Below are positions 50,277 through 60,094 of a DNA stretch of 64,000 bases, one piece after another. The first letter of the stretch is position 1. Each line of letters opens with the position of its first letter. The notes under the pieces were generated by a model. That model was not told the DNA's origin. It did no database searches and saw only the letters and a list, made by a program, of their open reading frames with translations. The DNA is from Nocardia otitidiscaviarum NBRC 14405. GTDB lineage: Bacteria; Actinomycetota; Actinomycetes; Mycobacteriales; Mycobacteriaceae. A program made the translations under genes and the position numbers. The DNA lies in the NCBI RefSeq assembly GCF_000308635.1, contig NZ_BAGD01000084.1:21570-85569 (forward strand). Reading direction: 5' to 3'.

Positions 50277-51128
50277 TCAGTCGCGCTCGGGTCCGAGGGA
50301 GATGCCGCGACTGGCCAGCCACGGCAGGGGGTCCACCTTGTCGGAGCCGTTGAGCCACACCTCGAAATGGCAGTGCGGTCCGGTGGAGAAGCCGCGGTTG
50401 CCGACCGTGGCGATCTGGTCACCGGCCAGCACCGGCTGCCCTACCGATACGGTGGTCGTATCGACGTGGCCGTAGACGGTGATGGTGCCGTCGTCGTGCA
50501 GCAGGCGCACCCACATGCCGAAACCGGAGGCGGGTCCGGCGCTGATCACCACCCCGTCCTCGACGGCGTAGATGGGCGTTCCGATCGGCGCGGCCACATC
50601 CACGCCCAGGTGCTGTGCGCCCCAGCGCATCCCGAAGCCCGAGGTGAACACGCCGTCGGCGAATTTCACGAACAGCGGCCGCAGACCCGCCGTGGCCCGC
50701 GCTTCGGCGTCGGCGGCGAAGTGCCGCCCGTGCTCCAGGATCGCCTGGAATTGCGAGAGGTCTTCCACCGGAGGGTCGTTCAGGACTTCGGGGAAGTGCG
50801 CATCGGTGCCGGTGTGCTGGGCGGGCGGCAGTCCGGCGATCTCCTGGGCGTGCACGCCGGTGTCGAGGCGTTCGCGGGCGGCGGCCTCCTGCATACCGGC
50901 CTGCGCGGCCGCGACCGCCGCGCCGAGCGCCACCGCCACCACCACGGCCCGGCCCTTCAGCGCGCCGATGGGCGAGGGTTTGCGATGTCGGCCCGGCCGC
51001 CGCGGCGTTCGGGCATGGTCCTGGGAATCCCTGAAAGCGCTGTCCCGCAACAAAACCGAACCCTCCTGCCCGACCCGCTCCACGTAGGCGTTACCGCAGC
51101 GCCCCCGCCCCTTCCCGCCACCGGTCAC
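50277..51128 (-). CDS. M23-family zinc metallopeptidase, membrane-anchored
   Basis: A 283-residue protein. A basic cytoplasmic N-terminus precedes one transmembrane/signal-anchor helix (GRAVVVAVALGAAVAAAQAGM, about 60-80). The C-terminal LytM domain has the zinc ligands His and Asp in HLGVDVAAP and the H-x-H of PHCHFEVW. Expected to cut peptidoglycan peptide bridges outside the membrane. The start is uncertain: GTG 51128 is the furthest upstream and gives a long Arg-rich N-terminus. Confidence 0.9.
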   Translation of the reverse strand: MTGGGKGRGRCGNAYVERVGQEGSVLLRDSAFRDSQDHARTPRRPGRHRKPSPIGALKGRAVVVAVALGAAVAAAQAGMQEAAARERLDTGVHAQEIAGLPPAQHTGTDAHFPEVLNDPPVEDLSQFQAILEHGRHFAADAEARATAGLRPLFVKFADGVFTSGFGMRWGAQHLGVDVAAPIGTPIYAVEDGVVISAGPASGFGMWVRLLHDDGTITVYGHVDTTTVSVGQPVLAGDQIATVGNRGFSTGPHCHFEVWLNGSDKVDPLPWLASRGISLGPERD

Positions 51129-51170
51129 GCCTGACCTTGATTCGGGTGCGAGACCCTACCACCCGAACCT

Positions 51171-52685
51171 GTGAAGCCCGGGACCACGAATAACAGCTAC
51201 CTGACCGCAATTCGACTACGGCGTACGGATAACAGCCCTGGCTGCCACTATGCTGACCACATCGACACTCCGCGGGGTTACCAGAAATTCGCCATCGGCG
51301 AGCGGGCTGACGGCGACACCGCAGCGTGGCTGGCCTTCACCGGCTGCCTGATCGCGGTGTTCATGCAGATGGTCGACGGCACCATCGTCACCACCGCCCT
51401 GCCCAGCATCACCGCGGACCTGTCGGCCTCACCGCGGGCGCAGCTGCTGGTGGTGTCGGGGTACGCGCTGGCCTTCGCATGCACCCTGCTCACCGCCGCG
51501 CGACTGGGTGAGCTGTTGGGACGGCGCAGGCTGTTCCTCGCCGCCACGGCGGCGTTCACGGCGGCCTCGGTGTGGTGCGGAATCTCGGGCAGCGCGGCCG
51601 AACTCGTCGCGGCCCGGGTGGTGCAGGGCATCGCCGCGGCCGGGATGGCGGCCCAGACCATCGCCATCGCCACCGCCAGCTTCCCGCGGGCCCGGCTTCC
51701 GCAGGTCTTCGCCGTATACGGCGCGGTGGCCGGATTCGCCGGAATGCTCGGGCCGATACTGGGCGGGGCGCTGGTCACCGCCGATCCGTTCGGACTGGGC
51801 TGGCATGCCATCTTCCTGATCAACCTGCCGCTTGGGCTCGTCACCTTCGCGCTGGCGCTGCGCTATCTGCGGCTGGGCCGCGCACCGCGGCGCGAACGGC
51901 TCGACCCGGGCGGGGCGGCGCTGTCCACCGCGAGCCTGTTCGCATTGCTCTGGGCGCTCACCGATATCCAGCAGCACGGGTGGCGGCCGGCGCCGCTGGC
52001 GCTGATCGCGGGGGCCGTGGGCGGTGTGGCCGCCTTCCTCGTACAGCAGCGGCGGGCGGCCGCACGCGGGAATCCGCTGGTGCGCTTCGACCTGTTCGCC
52101 GATCGCGGCTTCCGCCTGGGTTCCGTACTGGTGACCGTGTTCTTCGGCCTGTTCACGGCCTTCGTCTTCGCGGTGTCGATCACGCTGCAGGAGGTGCTGC
52201 GGTTCACGCCGTGGCGCACCGGGGTGCTGATGACGCCGTTCGCGGTGGGCGCCTGCGCGGGCGCGCTGGCCTCGCCGATGCTGGTGCGGCGCTGGGGAGT
52301 CCGGGTGCTGGCGGCGGGGATCATCGGCTTCGGGGTGTGCGTGGCGGTCGGTGCGGTCTACCTGTGGCTGACCGCCGGGGCGGTCTCCGTCCCGCTGGTG
52401 ATCGGCCCGGTCTTCCTGGCGGGCTCGAGCATCGGCGTGTTCTGTGTACCGCTGCAACCGGTCATGCTGTCCCGGCTGGCGCAGCGGCAGCTGGATTCGG
52501 CCTCGGGTCTGCTGCCGACCATCGAGCAGATCGGCAATGCGCTCGGGCTCGCGCTGCTGAGCGCGGTGTTCTTCCGCGCGCACACGCTGTCGGGCAGTGT
52601 CGCCATGTTCACCGCCATCGCGGTGGTGGCGGTGGCCACGGGGGTGGCGACCCTCGCGCTGCCCGAACCTCCGGACCGACGCTAG
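51171..52685 (+). CDS. MFS drug/proton antiporter (DHA2 type, 14 helices)
   Basis: A 504-residue transporter with fourteen predicted membrane helices. Motifs: DGTIVTTALPSITADL in helix 1, the loop motif ARLGELLGRRRLFL between helices 2 and 3, and GPILGGALVTADPFGLGWHAIFLINLPLGL for motif C and helix 6. Typical of drug or secondary-metabolite exporters. The first 45 residues are not typical and the start is unsure: a TATGCT hexamer at 51249 looks like a -10, which would put the true start later, but no in-frame ATG, GTG or TTG lies between it and helix 1. Divergent from the M23 gene. Confidence 0.88.
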   Translation: MKPGTTNNSYLTAIRLRRTDNSPGCHYADHIDTPRGYQKFAIGERADGDTAAWLAFTGCLIAVFMQMVDGTIVTTALPSITADLSASPRAQLLVVSGYALAFACTLLTAARLGELLGRRRLFLAATAAFTAASVWCGISGSAAELVAARVVQGIAAAGMAAQTIAIATASFPRARLPQVFAVYGAVAGFAGMLGPILGGALVTADPFGLGWHAIFLINLPLGLVTFALALRYLRLGRAPRRERLDPGGAALSTASLFALLWALTDIQQHGWRPAPLALIAGAVGGVAAFLVQQRRAAARGNPLVRFDLFADRGFRLGSVLVTVFFGLFTAFVFAVSITLQEVLRFTPWRTGVLMTPFAVGACAGALASPMLVRRWGVRVLAAGIIGFGVCVAVGAVYLWLTAGAVSVPLVIGPVFLAGSSIGVFCVPLQPVMLSRLAQRQLDSASGLLPTIEQIGNALGLALLSAVFFRAHTLSGSVAMFTAIAVVAVATGVATLALPEPPDRR

Positions 52686-52698
52686 GCCGCCACGCCCG

Positions 52699-53670
52699 CT
52701 ACACGCCGAGCGCCGCGGCGAACAGCGGCCAGGAATCGTGCAGATCGTCCTGCCAGTACGGCCAGGCGTGGGTGCCGTTGCGGCGCACCACGGTGGCCGG
52801 AATGCCCAGGGCGGCCAGGCGATCGGTCAGGGAGTTGGTGCAGCTGCGCACCACCGATTCCATGCCGCCGCCGACCAGCAGCCGGTCCGCGAGGCGACCG
52901 GCGTCGCCGCCGATGGACGGATCGGTCAGAGTGTCGTGCACCCCGGCCCCACCGTTACCCGACGAGATGTAGAGCGCCACACCGCGCAACCGCTCGGCAT
53001 TGACCACCGGATCGTGCGCCGCCCAGGCCGGATGGTCGCCGCCACCCCACATATTGTCGGCGTTCGCGCCGAACAGCCGCAGCTGCGAGTGCACGTACGC
53101 GCGGGCCAGCGGGTCACTGGTGCGCGGGCATCCGCTGTAGGAACCCACGGCCTGATACCGGCCCGGGGCCTCGATGGCCAGGTTCAGCGCCGAGGTCGCC
53201 GACATGGAGGTGCCCGCGACGGCATTGCGGCCGGTCATGTCGAAGTGGTTCTCCAGCAGCGGCGGCAGTTCGTCGATGAGGAAGGTGGACCACTTGTTGC
53301 GGCCCAGGACCGGGTCGTCGGCGACCCAGTCCGAATAGTAGGAGGCGTGTCCGCCGATCGGCTGAATCACATTGACCGGTTTGTCGGCGAAGAACTGCGC
53401 GACATCGGTGCGATTGGTCCACGGACCGCCCGTTTCGCCGCCGTCGACGGCATTGAGCAGATACAGCGCGGGCGCGGGATGCCCCGGATGCGATACCCAT
53501 ACCGGAATGGTCCGATTCATGGCGGCCGAATAGACGACGACTTCGAATTGCCGCCCGCCGAGGGGACGCACCTCGACGATCACGGATCCGGGATCCGCGG
53601 TAGCGGGTATCGGCAATAGCACAGCGAATACGGCGAACAGGACAACCAGACAGCGCGTGAGCCGGTGCAT
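52699..53670 (-). CDS. Secreted mycolyltransferase-fold esterase (antigen 85-like)
   Basis: A 323-residue secreted protein: signal peptide MHRLTRCLVVLFAVFAVLLPIPATA, then an alpha/beta-hydrolase domain of the antigen 85/corynomycolyltransferase type (ALYLLNAVDGGETGGPWTNRTD, nucleophile GTSMSATSALNLAI, His in GTHAWPYWQDDL). Might transfer mycolates onto trehalose or arabinogalactan, or act as a plain esterase. It starts 39 bases after the DUF6875-like gene ends and could be in the NRPS transcript. Confidence 0.9.
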   Translation of the reverse strand: MHRLTRCLVVLFAVFAVLLPIPATADPGSVIVEVRPLGGRQFEVVVYSAAMNRTIPVWVSHPGHPAPALYLLNAVDGGETGGPWTNRTDVAQFFADKPVNVIQPIGGHASYYSDWVADDPVLGRNKWSTFLIDELPPLLENHFDMTGRNAVAGTSMSATSALNLAIEAPGRYQAVGSYSGCPRTSDPLARAYVHSQLRLFGANADNMWGGGDHPAWAAHDPVVNAERLRGVALYISSGNGGAGVHDTLTDPSIGGDAGRLADRLLVGGGMESVVRSCTNSLTDRLAALGIPATVVRRNGTHAWPYWQDDLHDSWPLFAAALGV

Positions 53671-53709
53671 GACTGGGAGTATCCCTTGTTCGAGACCGAT
53701 TGTGTGTGA

Positions 53710-54408
53710 TCAACGGGCATGTTCGTCGGCCGAATGCACGCGCAGATCGGTGATATCGCCCGCCGCCTGGCCGGACACCAGCATTCGCTCAGCGACCGCC
53801 CACCGCAGTGTGCGCGGCAGATCCGGGGCAAATCGGGTGAAGTACGCGTAGAGCCAGTCGGTTCGGGCCACCAGGAAGGGAAAGTCGGTGCTCATCATCG
53901 GACGCAGCACCAGCATGGGCACCGGGGCGTCGAGTGGATGGAAGTCTCGATTCCACAGTCCCGGTACGGGGCAGCCGGGATAGAACTGTCCCAGCATCAG
54001 CCCCTGCCCGACGATCTCGGTCTTGCGCGCCGCGTGCACGGCGTCGATCAGGTCGTGGCGGGTCAGGTCCGGAAAGAGCGTGATGAGGGTCGAACGCGCC
54101 GTCTCGGACGGGTTCTCCTGTCGCAGCGCACGATACACCTCGAAGGCGTCGTCGAGCACACGGTGCATCCGCTCCTCGGTCAGCCCGTCCCCGCCGGATG
54201 CGCAACCGGCCCACACCACCTGCCGATCGGCACTGTGCCGCACGAAGGGGCACACCGGTCCGGGACGACCCAGTTCGGGATGCGGCTGGGTCAGATGATC
54301 GGCCATCCAGCCGACCAGCGCGGCGGCGGCCGGACCCTGCCGCTCCCAGGCCTCGGGATCGGCGTACACATTCCACCAGTGCACGCCCGAGCGTGGCCCG
54401 CTCCTCAT
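53710..54408 (-). CDS. DUF6875-like protein coupled to the NRPS gene
   Basis: A 232-residue protein starting MRSGPRSGVHWWNVYADPEAW, with GRPGPVCPFVRHSADRQVVWAG and PMLVLRPMMSTDFPFLVARTDWLYAYFTRFAP blocks, matching what I recall of the DUF6875 family seen in actinobacterial natural-product clusters; the cysteine in CPFVR is conserved in it. Function unknown. The ATG overlaps the NRPS stop (ATGA), so the two are translationally coupled. Confidence 0.7.
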   Translation of the reverse strand: MRSGPRSGVHWWNVYADPEAWERQGPAAAALVGWMADHLTQPHPELGRPGPVCPFVRHSADRQVVWAGCASGGDGLTEERMHRVLDDAFEVYRALRQENPSETARSTLITLFPDLTRHDLIDAVHAARKTEIVGQGLMLGQFYPGCPVPGLWNRDFHPLDAPVPMLVLRPMMSTDFPFLVARTDWLYAYFTRFAPDLPRTLRWAVAERMLVSGQAAGDITDLRVHSADEHAR

Positions 54409-57400
54409 CGGGAGTCCGCACCGTCGAGGTGAGCGGCCAGTATCGGACCGATGGCCGCGACGACGTCGGCATTGCACAGTTGCGCGTGGGTGGCGTCCAC
54501 GGGGTGTTCGACGAGCGCGCCGGTGACGTGCAGACGCCACATCCGCGCGTCGAGTCCGGCGGTCATCCCGCGGGTCGCCGAGAAGTACAGCAGGTCGCCG
54601 TCGAAGACACCGGGACGGTAGCCATGCGACAGGCGGACGCCGTCGACATAGCCGCGATGCAGGCGGGTCAGCTGATCGGCGGTCAGGCCGGTGCCGAAAG
54701 AAGCAGCGGCGGAGGCTAATTCGGCAGCCGCTTCGGCGGCGGTGAGATCGGGGAGTTCGTCGGCGTCCTCGGGTTCGTCGCCGAGCAGATGGGTGAGCAG
54801 ATCGCGCATGCGCGGCACCGGCGGTGGCGGCATGTCGTCGGGGAAGTCGATGCTGTCGAGCATGGCGAGGGTGGCGACGTCCGCCCCGCGCGCCCGCAGC
54901 CGCACGGCGACCGCGTGCGCGATCTGCCCACCCAGCGACCAGCCCAGCAGGTGATAGGGGCCGTCCGGCGACACCCGCACGATCTCGGCCGCATACCCGT
55001 CGGCCAGTTCGTCGACGGTCGCTCCGGCGCGCGGTTCACCCGACAGGGTCAGCGCCTGCAACCCGTAGACGGGGCGGTCGGGAAGCTGCCGGGCCAGGCC
55101 GGAATAGCACCAGGCCAGCGGGACCGCGGAATGCACGCAGAACAGCGGCGGCCGGGTGCCGCCGCGACGCAGGGTGAGCACCGCGCCGAGCGCGTCGTCG
55201 GTGGCGGTGCCGCCCTCGTGCTCGTCCAGGCGGGCGGCCAGTTCCCGTACGGTCGGGGCGGTGTAGAGCCAGCGCACGGTGACCGGCAGACCGGTGGCGG
55301 CGGCCAGATCGGCCGAGAGTGCCACGCCCAGCAGGGAATCGCCGCCCAGCTCGAAGAAGTCGTCGTCGAGACCGACGCGCTCGGCTCCGGTGATCGCCGC
55401 GAACCGTTCGGCGACGAGTCGCTGGGACTCCGATTCCGGTGTGCGATAGGGCCGCTGCGGCGTCGGCGGTGGGGGCAGCGCGGAGCGGTCCACCTTGCCG
55501 TGCGCGGTCACCGGCAGCTCGTCGAGCTCGACCAGTTGCGCGGGAATCAGTGCGGCGGGCAGCAGTTCGCGCAGCCGCCCGAGAATGTCGGCGTGGTCGA
55601 GCCGGAGTCCGGGGGCGGCCACGATATAGCCGATCAGCCGGATACCGCCCGGCCCGTCGTGCGCGGTGACCGCCGCCTGCGCGATGTCGGGCAGGGCGGT
55701 GAGCGCGGCCGCCACCTCCGCCGGTTCCGCGCGGCGGCCGCGCACACTCAGCTGATCGTCGGCGCGACCGAGGAATTCGAGCGCACCGTCGGCCGTCACC
55801 CGCACCAGGTCGCCGGTGCGGTAGACGCGGTCCCCGTCGCCGAACGGATCGGCGACGAAACGCTCGGACGTCGCTCCCGGACGGCCGAGATACCCCTGCG
55901 CCACGCCGGGTCCGCCCAGGTACAGCTCACCGTGCCCGCACGGCGGTGCCGGACGCACCCGCTGGTCGAGAATCAGTGCCCGCACTCCCGGCAGCGGCGG
56001 CCCGATCGGCACCGGACCGTCGGCGGTGAGCGCCCCCGATTGGGTTGCCATGACCGTGGTTTCGGTGGGGCCGTAGCCGTTGAACAGTCGCAGCGCCGGA
56101 CCCCAGCGCCGCACCAGCTCGGCCGGGCAGGCTTCACCGCCCACCACCGCCACCCGCAGTAGCGGAACCTGTTCCGGAGTGATGGTCGCCAAAACCGCCG
56201 GGGTGGTGAGGAAGTGGGTGATGGCGGCCCGGTGCAACAGTGCGGCCAGATCGGGCCCGGCCACCACGGCGGGCGGTTCGATCACCAGCCGGGCACCGGC
56301 GGCGAAGGCGGCCAGCAACTCCAGCAGATGCGCGTCGAACGACGGGGCATGCGCATGCAGGACGCGCGAATCCCGCTCCACCCCATAGTGTTCGACAATG
56401 TGGTCGGTGAGTGGACCGAGCCCGCGGTGGGTGACGACCACCCCTTTCGGAGTGCCGGTGGTGCCCGAGGTGTAGATGAGGTACGCCGGATGATCCCGGC
56501 GCAGCGGCCGGATCCGGTCGGCGTCGGTGACGGGCGCGCCCGATCGCCGCCGCACCCGCGCGACCGTATCCGAATCGTCGAGAGCCAGCCAATCCGGTCC
56601 CGACGGCAACACATCGCGCGCGGATGCCACCGTCAGCCCTTGGCGCGCACCGGAATCCGCCACTACGGTCGCCAGCCGCCGCACCGGATCGTTCGGGTCG
56701 ACGGGTGCGAACGCCGCTCCGGTCTTCGCCACCGCCCACAGGGCGAGCACCGACTCGGCCGATCGCGGAATCGCCACCACGACGACAGTGCCCGGCCCCG
56801 CGCCGGATTCGATGAGTTCCCGCGCCCACCGCGACGACAACCGATCCAACTCGCGATACGTCCACGCACGGTCACCGTCCTCGACCGCGACCGGATCAGA
56901 CCACAGACACACAGCCCGGTGGGCCGCCTCAGCACCGGCGCGGCCCGGCATCTCCCCAGCACCGTCGACAGGGACGCACGCCGCTCCGTCAGCACCGAGG
57001 AAACCACGCGCATCCCGGTCACCTCCGACCGGACCGCGCGCCACCGCGCCGCCCACGAGGCCCTGCCCATCCCCTCCGCCCCCGGCTGGACCGCGCTCGC
57101 CCGCGCCGCTCCCGACGGAGTCGCGCACGTCCTCGGCACCCCGAGCATCCCCCGCCGCGGCTGCGCCGGGAACCGCGTCCCCTCCCGCATCGTCATCGAT
57201 CAGACCGGCGCGCAGGAGATCCGGAAGCAGACGATCGGCGCGAATCGCCTCCGGCGTCGGGAGCACGGGCTCCGGATCCAGGCTCCGCACCGGCCGTCCC
57301 GGGTCGGTGAGGAAGCGGTCGAGATACTCCAGGAATTCCCGATGGTGCGCGGCCAGGGCGTCGGCGGAGTACAGCTCCGGATTACCCTGCATGCCAACGG

Positions 57401-58640
57401 TGATGGAGCGATCGTCGGGGCCGAGCTGGTAGCCGTTGACCAGCAGGTCCTCCACCGGTCCGAGCGCCAGCAGGTGCACGTGCGCGGTGAGCGCGCCCAT
57501 GCGCAGGGGTTCGGTGGCGCCGAGCATGTTCACCACGGGGCCGAAACCGCCTCGTACGGTGTGGTTCTCGCCGCGGTCGCGCTGGATGTCCTCGTAGCGG
57601 TAGCGCTGATGCCGCAGCGCCCCCACCAGTCGCGCCCGCACCCGCTCGACCGCCTCCGCCACGGTGGCGTCGCGGAAGTCGCCGATTCGCAGCGGAACCA
57701 CATTGGATACCGATCCGGCCGACCGGCGCAGCGCCGCGGTCGGCCGCGCTGCCACCGGCAGCGAGAGCAGCACCTGGTCCGACCCGGTCATGGCGGCCAG
57801 GTAGCAGGCGAAGGCCGCGATGGCGAGTTCGGGGAAGGTGTAACCGCCCTCCCGGAAGACGGTGAGCCGATCCGCCGTGGACGGTGGCAGCGTGGCCGCC
57901 ACCCGGTGCGGCGGTCGCGGCCGGGTGGCCGCGCGGCCCGCCAGCCGCACCGGTTCGCCCAGGCCCGCCACCTGTTCGGACCAGTATTCCCGGTCGGCGC
58001 GGGCGCGGGGGGAATCCGCGTAGGACCGCTCCGCTTCCAGTAGCTCGGCGATGGTCAGCGGGCCGTGCGGTGTATGCGCCGACGGCGCGGACACGTCCTC
58101 GGCATCGTCGGCGGCGGCGTACAGCTCGACCGTCCGGCGCAGCAGCACCGCCGCGCCGATACCGTCCAGCACGATGTGATGGCTGCGCAGATACAGCAGA
58201 TGCGTATCGGGCTGCACCCGCAGCAGCGTGGCGACGGTCAGCGCATCGGTCTGCAGATTCAGCGGCGCGGTGTGGTCGCGCTCCATCCGCTCCCGGGCGA
58301 CCGCGACCGGGTCGGCGTCTGCGGTGAGGTCCGCGTAGCCCATCGGCGCGAAGGCGTCCGGATCCAGGAACTGCCGGGGATGGCCGTCCACGATCCGGAA
58401 CCGCACGTGCGGGGACTGCAACTCCCACGCCGCCCGCGCCGCGCACTCGCGCAGCCGCTGTTCGCGCAGCGGTCCGCGCAGCTCCAGGTACATGGCGACG
58501 GTATTGGGCACCTCCGGGTACAGCTGCTGTGCCACCCACCACCGCAATTGGGCCACCGACAGCGGCAGGTCGGGCGGCGCGACCCGGGGTGTCGCCGCGG
58601 CGGACCGTGGCAGCTCCACATCTCCATCGGCTCGCGCCAA
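54405..58640 (-). CDS. One-module nonribosomal peptide synthetase (C-A-T-TE)
   Basis: A 1411-residue synthetase. C domain 20-450 with HHIVLDG (154-160). Linker about 478-572, Gly/Ala/Asp-rich, repetitive and probably disordered. A domain about 575-1060 with A3 YTSGTTGTPKGVV, A5 NGYGPTETTV, YRTGDLVRV, an unusual A8 (LSVRGRRAEPAEV) and A10 PVTAHGKVDRSAL. T domain with the carrier Ser in GGDSL (about 1099). TE with GWSLGGQIAHAV (Ser about 1235) and His near the end. The specificity-pocket reading is tentatively D-A-L-L-V-G-G-V-M-K, which I cannot match to an amino acid. A C domain first, with no initiation module here, suggests an acyl or external peptidyl donor. Confidence 0.95.
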   Translation of the reverse strand: MARADGDVELPRSAAATPRVAPPDLPLSVAQLRWWVAQQLYPEVPNTVAMYLELRGPLREQRLRECAARAAWELQSPHVRFRIVDGHPRQFLDPDAFAPMGYADLTADADPVAVARERMERDHTAPLNLQTDALTVATLLRVQPDTHLLYLRSHHIVLDGIGAAVLLRRTVELYAAADDAEDVSAPSAHTPHGPLTIAELLEAERSYADSPRARADREYWSEQVAGLGEPVRLAGRAATRPRPPHRVAATLPPSTADRLTVFREGGYTFPELAIAAFACYLAAMTGSDQVLLSLPVAARPTAALRRSAGSVSNVVPLRIGDFRDATVAEAVERVRARLVGALRHQRYRYEDIQRDRGENHTVRGGFGPVVNMLGATEPLRMGALTAHVHLLALGPVEDLLVNGYQLGPDDRSITVGMQGNPELYSADALAAHHREFLEYLDRFLTDPGRPVRSLDPEPVLPTPEAIRADRLLPDLLRAGLIDDDAGGDAVPGAAAAGDARGAEDVRDSVGSGAGERGPAGGGGDGQGLVGGAVARGPVGGDRDARGFLGADGAACVPVDGAGEMPGRAGAEAAHRAVCLWSDPVAVEDGDRAWTYRELDRLSSRWARELIESGAGPGTVVVVAIPRSAESVLALWAVAKTGAAFAPVDPNDPVRRLATVVADSGARQGLTVASARDVLPSGPDWLALDDSDTVARVRRRSGAPVTDADRIRPLRRDHPAYLIYTSGTTGTPKGVVVTHRGLGPLTDHIVEHYGVERDSRVLHAHAPSFDAHLLELLAAFAAGARLVIEPPAVVAGPDLAALLHRAAITHFLTTPAVLATITPEQVPLLRVAVVGGEACPAELVRRWGPALRLFNGYGPTETTVMATQSGALTADGPVPIGPPLPGVRALILDQRVRPAPPCGHGELYLGGPGVAQGYLGRPGATSERFVADPFGDGDRVYRTGDLVRVTADGALEFLGRADDQLSVRGRRAEPAEVAAALTALPDIAQAAVTAHDGPGGIRLIGYIVAAPGLRLDHADILGRLRELLPAALIPAQLVELDELPVTAHGKVDRSALPPPPTPQRPYRTPESESQRLVAERFAAITGAERVGLDDDFFELGGDSLLGVALSADLAAATGLPVTVRWLYTAPTVRELAARLDEHEGGTATDDALGAVLTLRRGGTRPPLFCVHSAVPLAWCYSGLARQLPDRPVYGLQALTLSGEPRAGATVDELADGYAAEIVRVSPDGPYHLLGWSLGGQIAHAVAVRLRARGADVATLAMLDSIDFPDDMPPPPVPRMRDLLTHLLGDEPEDADELPDLTAAEAAAELASAAASFGTGLTADQLTRLHRGYVDGVRLSHGYRPGVFDGDLLYFSATRGMTAGLDARMWRLHVTGALVEHPVDATHAQLCNADVVAAIGPILAAHLDGADSR

Positions 58641-58894
58641 CGTGCCTCCTCACCCCCGAGCAGCAGTGTTCGAACCGTCCCGCTGGCAACCTACGGCATG
58701 GACCGGCCGCGACCGGGGAGGAACCGCCGTGCCGCTCCGGTTCGGGTGGAGTCGCGTGGGTCAGGTGACCTGGCGGTCGAGGAACGGTGTCGGTTGCGCG
58801 ACGGAACGGTGGAGTCACCGCACGTCGGCGCGTCTGCGGGCGCGCCGTGCTCGATGCTGGCGCGGAGACGGACCCGACGATGGGGAGGTGCGCG

Positions 58895-60091
58895 GTGGGA
58901 GTGCGACGGCGTGAGCTGCTGGTCGGGCTGGCCGGTGCGGGCGGGCTCGCCCTCGCGGGGTGTGCCCGACCGCCGGAACCGGCACCGCCGCCGGTGCCCG
59001 CCGCCATCGGCTTCGATCCGCCACCGGATGCCCGCGATGTCGACGCCCGCTCCCCCGGCCGGGTCACGGTCACCGACGGCACCGTGCGCTCGGTGGAGTG
59101 GATCGACGAGACGGGCCGCCCGCTGCCGGGCGCACCGGCACCCGACAACCGTTCCTGGACGAGCACGGAACCGCTCGGCTACGGCCACATCTACACCGTG
59201 CGGGCGGTGGCAGACGGCGCCACCGGCGCGGTCACCGCCACCGCGACCTGCGCCACGGTGGTGCCCGATCGACTGGTGGACGTCTCGCTGCGCTCCGGAA
59301 ATCTGGTCGAGCTCGCCGAGAACGACGTCTACGGTGTCGGTTTCGTCCTCGCCGCCCGTTTCGACGAGCCCGTGGACCGCGCGGCCGCCGAACGCCACCT
59401 GCGCGTGATCACCGAACCGGCCGTCACCGGCGCCTGGTACTGGCTCGACGACCGCAACGCGCACTGGCGGCCCGAGCACTACCACGCGCCCGGCACCCGG
59501 ATCACCGTCGCCGCCGACCTCTTCGGCGCGCCGCTCGGCGACGGCGCGTACGGCCTGCGCGATCAGCGAGTGTCGGTGCACATCGGTCCCGCCCACGTCG
59601 CCATCGCCGACGATGTCACCAAACAGATCGAGGTCTTCGACAACGGCGCCCTGGTGCGCACCATGCCGACCTCCATGGGCATGGGTGGCACCGCGGTGGT
59701 CGGCGGTACCGTGCTGTCCTTCTGGACCCGCCCCGGCACCTATACCGTGCTGGACCGCCACCACCCGGTGACCATGGACTCCTCCAGCTACGGCCTGCCC
59801 GTCAACTCCCGCCTCGGCTACCGCTCGACCATCGACCACGCGGTCCGCATCAGCCACGACGGCATCTTCGTCCACGCCCTCGCCGACAGCATGTGGGCAC
59901 AGGGCAATACCAATGTCTCCCACGGCTGTCTGAACCTCTCTCCCGCCGACGCCGCCTGGTTCTACGACTTCGTCGTCCCCGGCGATGTCGTGGAGGTCCG
60001 CAACACCGGCGGCGACCCCCTCGACATCTGGCAGGGCGGCGACTGGACCATCCCGTGGCCGCACTGGCTGCGTGGCGGCGCGAGCGCCTGA
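58895..60091 (+). CDS. L,D-transpeptidase, Ig-like lipoprotein
   Basis: A 398-residue protein that crosslinks peptidoglycan by 3-3 bonds. A lipoprotein signal (RRRELLVGLAGAGGLALAGC) anchors it outside the membrane. One or two Ig-like domains (about 45-240) precede the YkuD catalytic domain, with ISHDGIFVHAL and the Cys motif NVSHGCLNLSPADAAWFYDF (H-x2-C nucleophile). The layout matches mycobacterial LdtB-type enzymes. GTG 58895 has GGGGAGG six bases upstream; ATG 58880 would include the ribosome binding site in the frame. It is convergent with the hydrolase at 60095, almost touching. Confidence 0.95.
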   Translation: MGVRRRELLVGLAGAGGLALAGCARPPEPAPPPVPAAIGFDPPPDARDVDARSPGRVTVTDGTVRSVEWIDETGRPLPGAPAPDNRSWTSTEPLGYGHIYTVRAVADGATGAVTATATCATVVPDRLVDVSLRSGNLVELAENDVYGVGFVLAARFDEPVDRAAAERHLRVITEPAVTGAWYWLDDRNAHWRPEHYHAPGTRITVAADLFGAPLGDGAYGLRDQRVSVHIGPAHVAIADDVTKQIEVFDNGALVRTMPTSMGMGGTAVVGGTVLSFWTRPGTYTVLDRHHPVTMDSSSYGLPVNSRLGYRSTIDHAVRISHDGIFVHALADSMWAQGNTNVSHGCLNLSPADAAWFYDFVVPGDVVEVRNTGGDPLDIWQGGDWTIPWPHWLRGGASA

Positions 60092-60094
60092 ACG

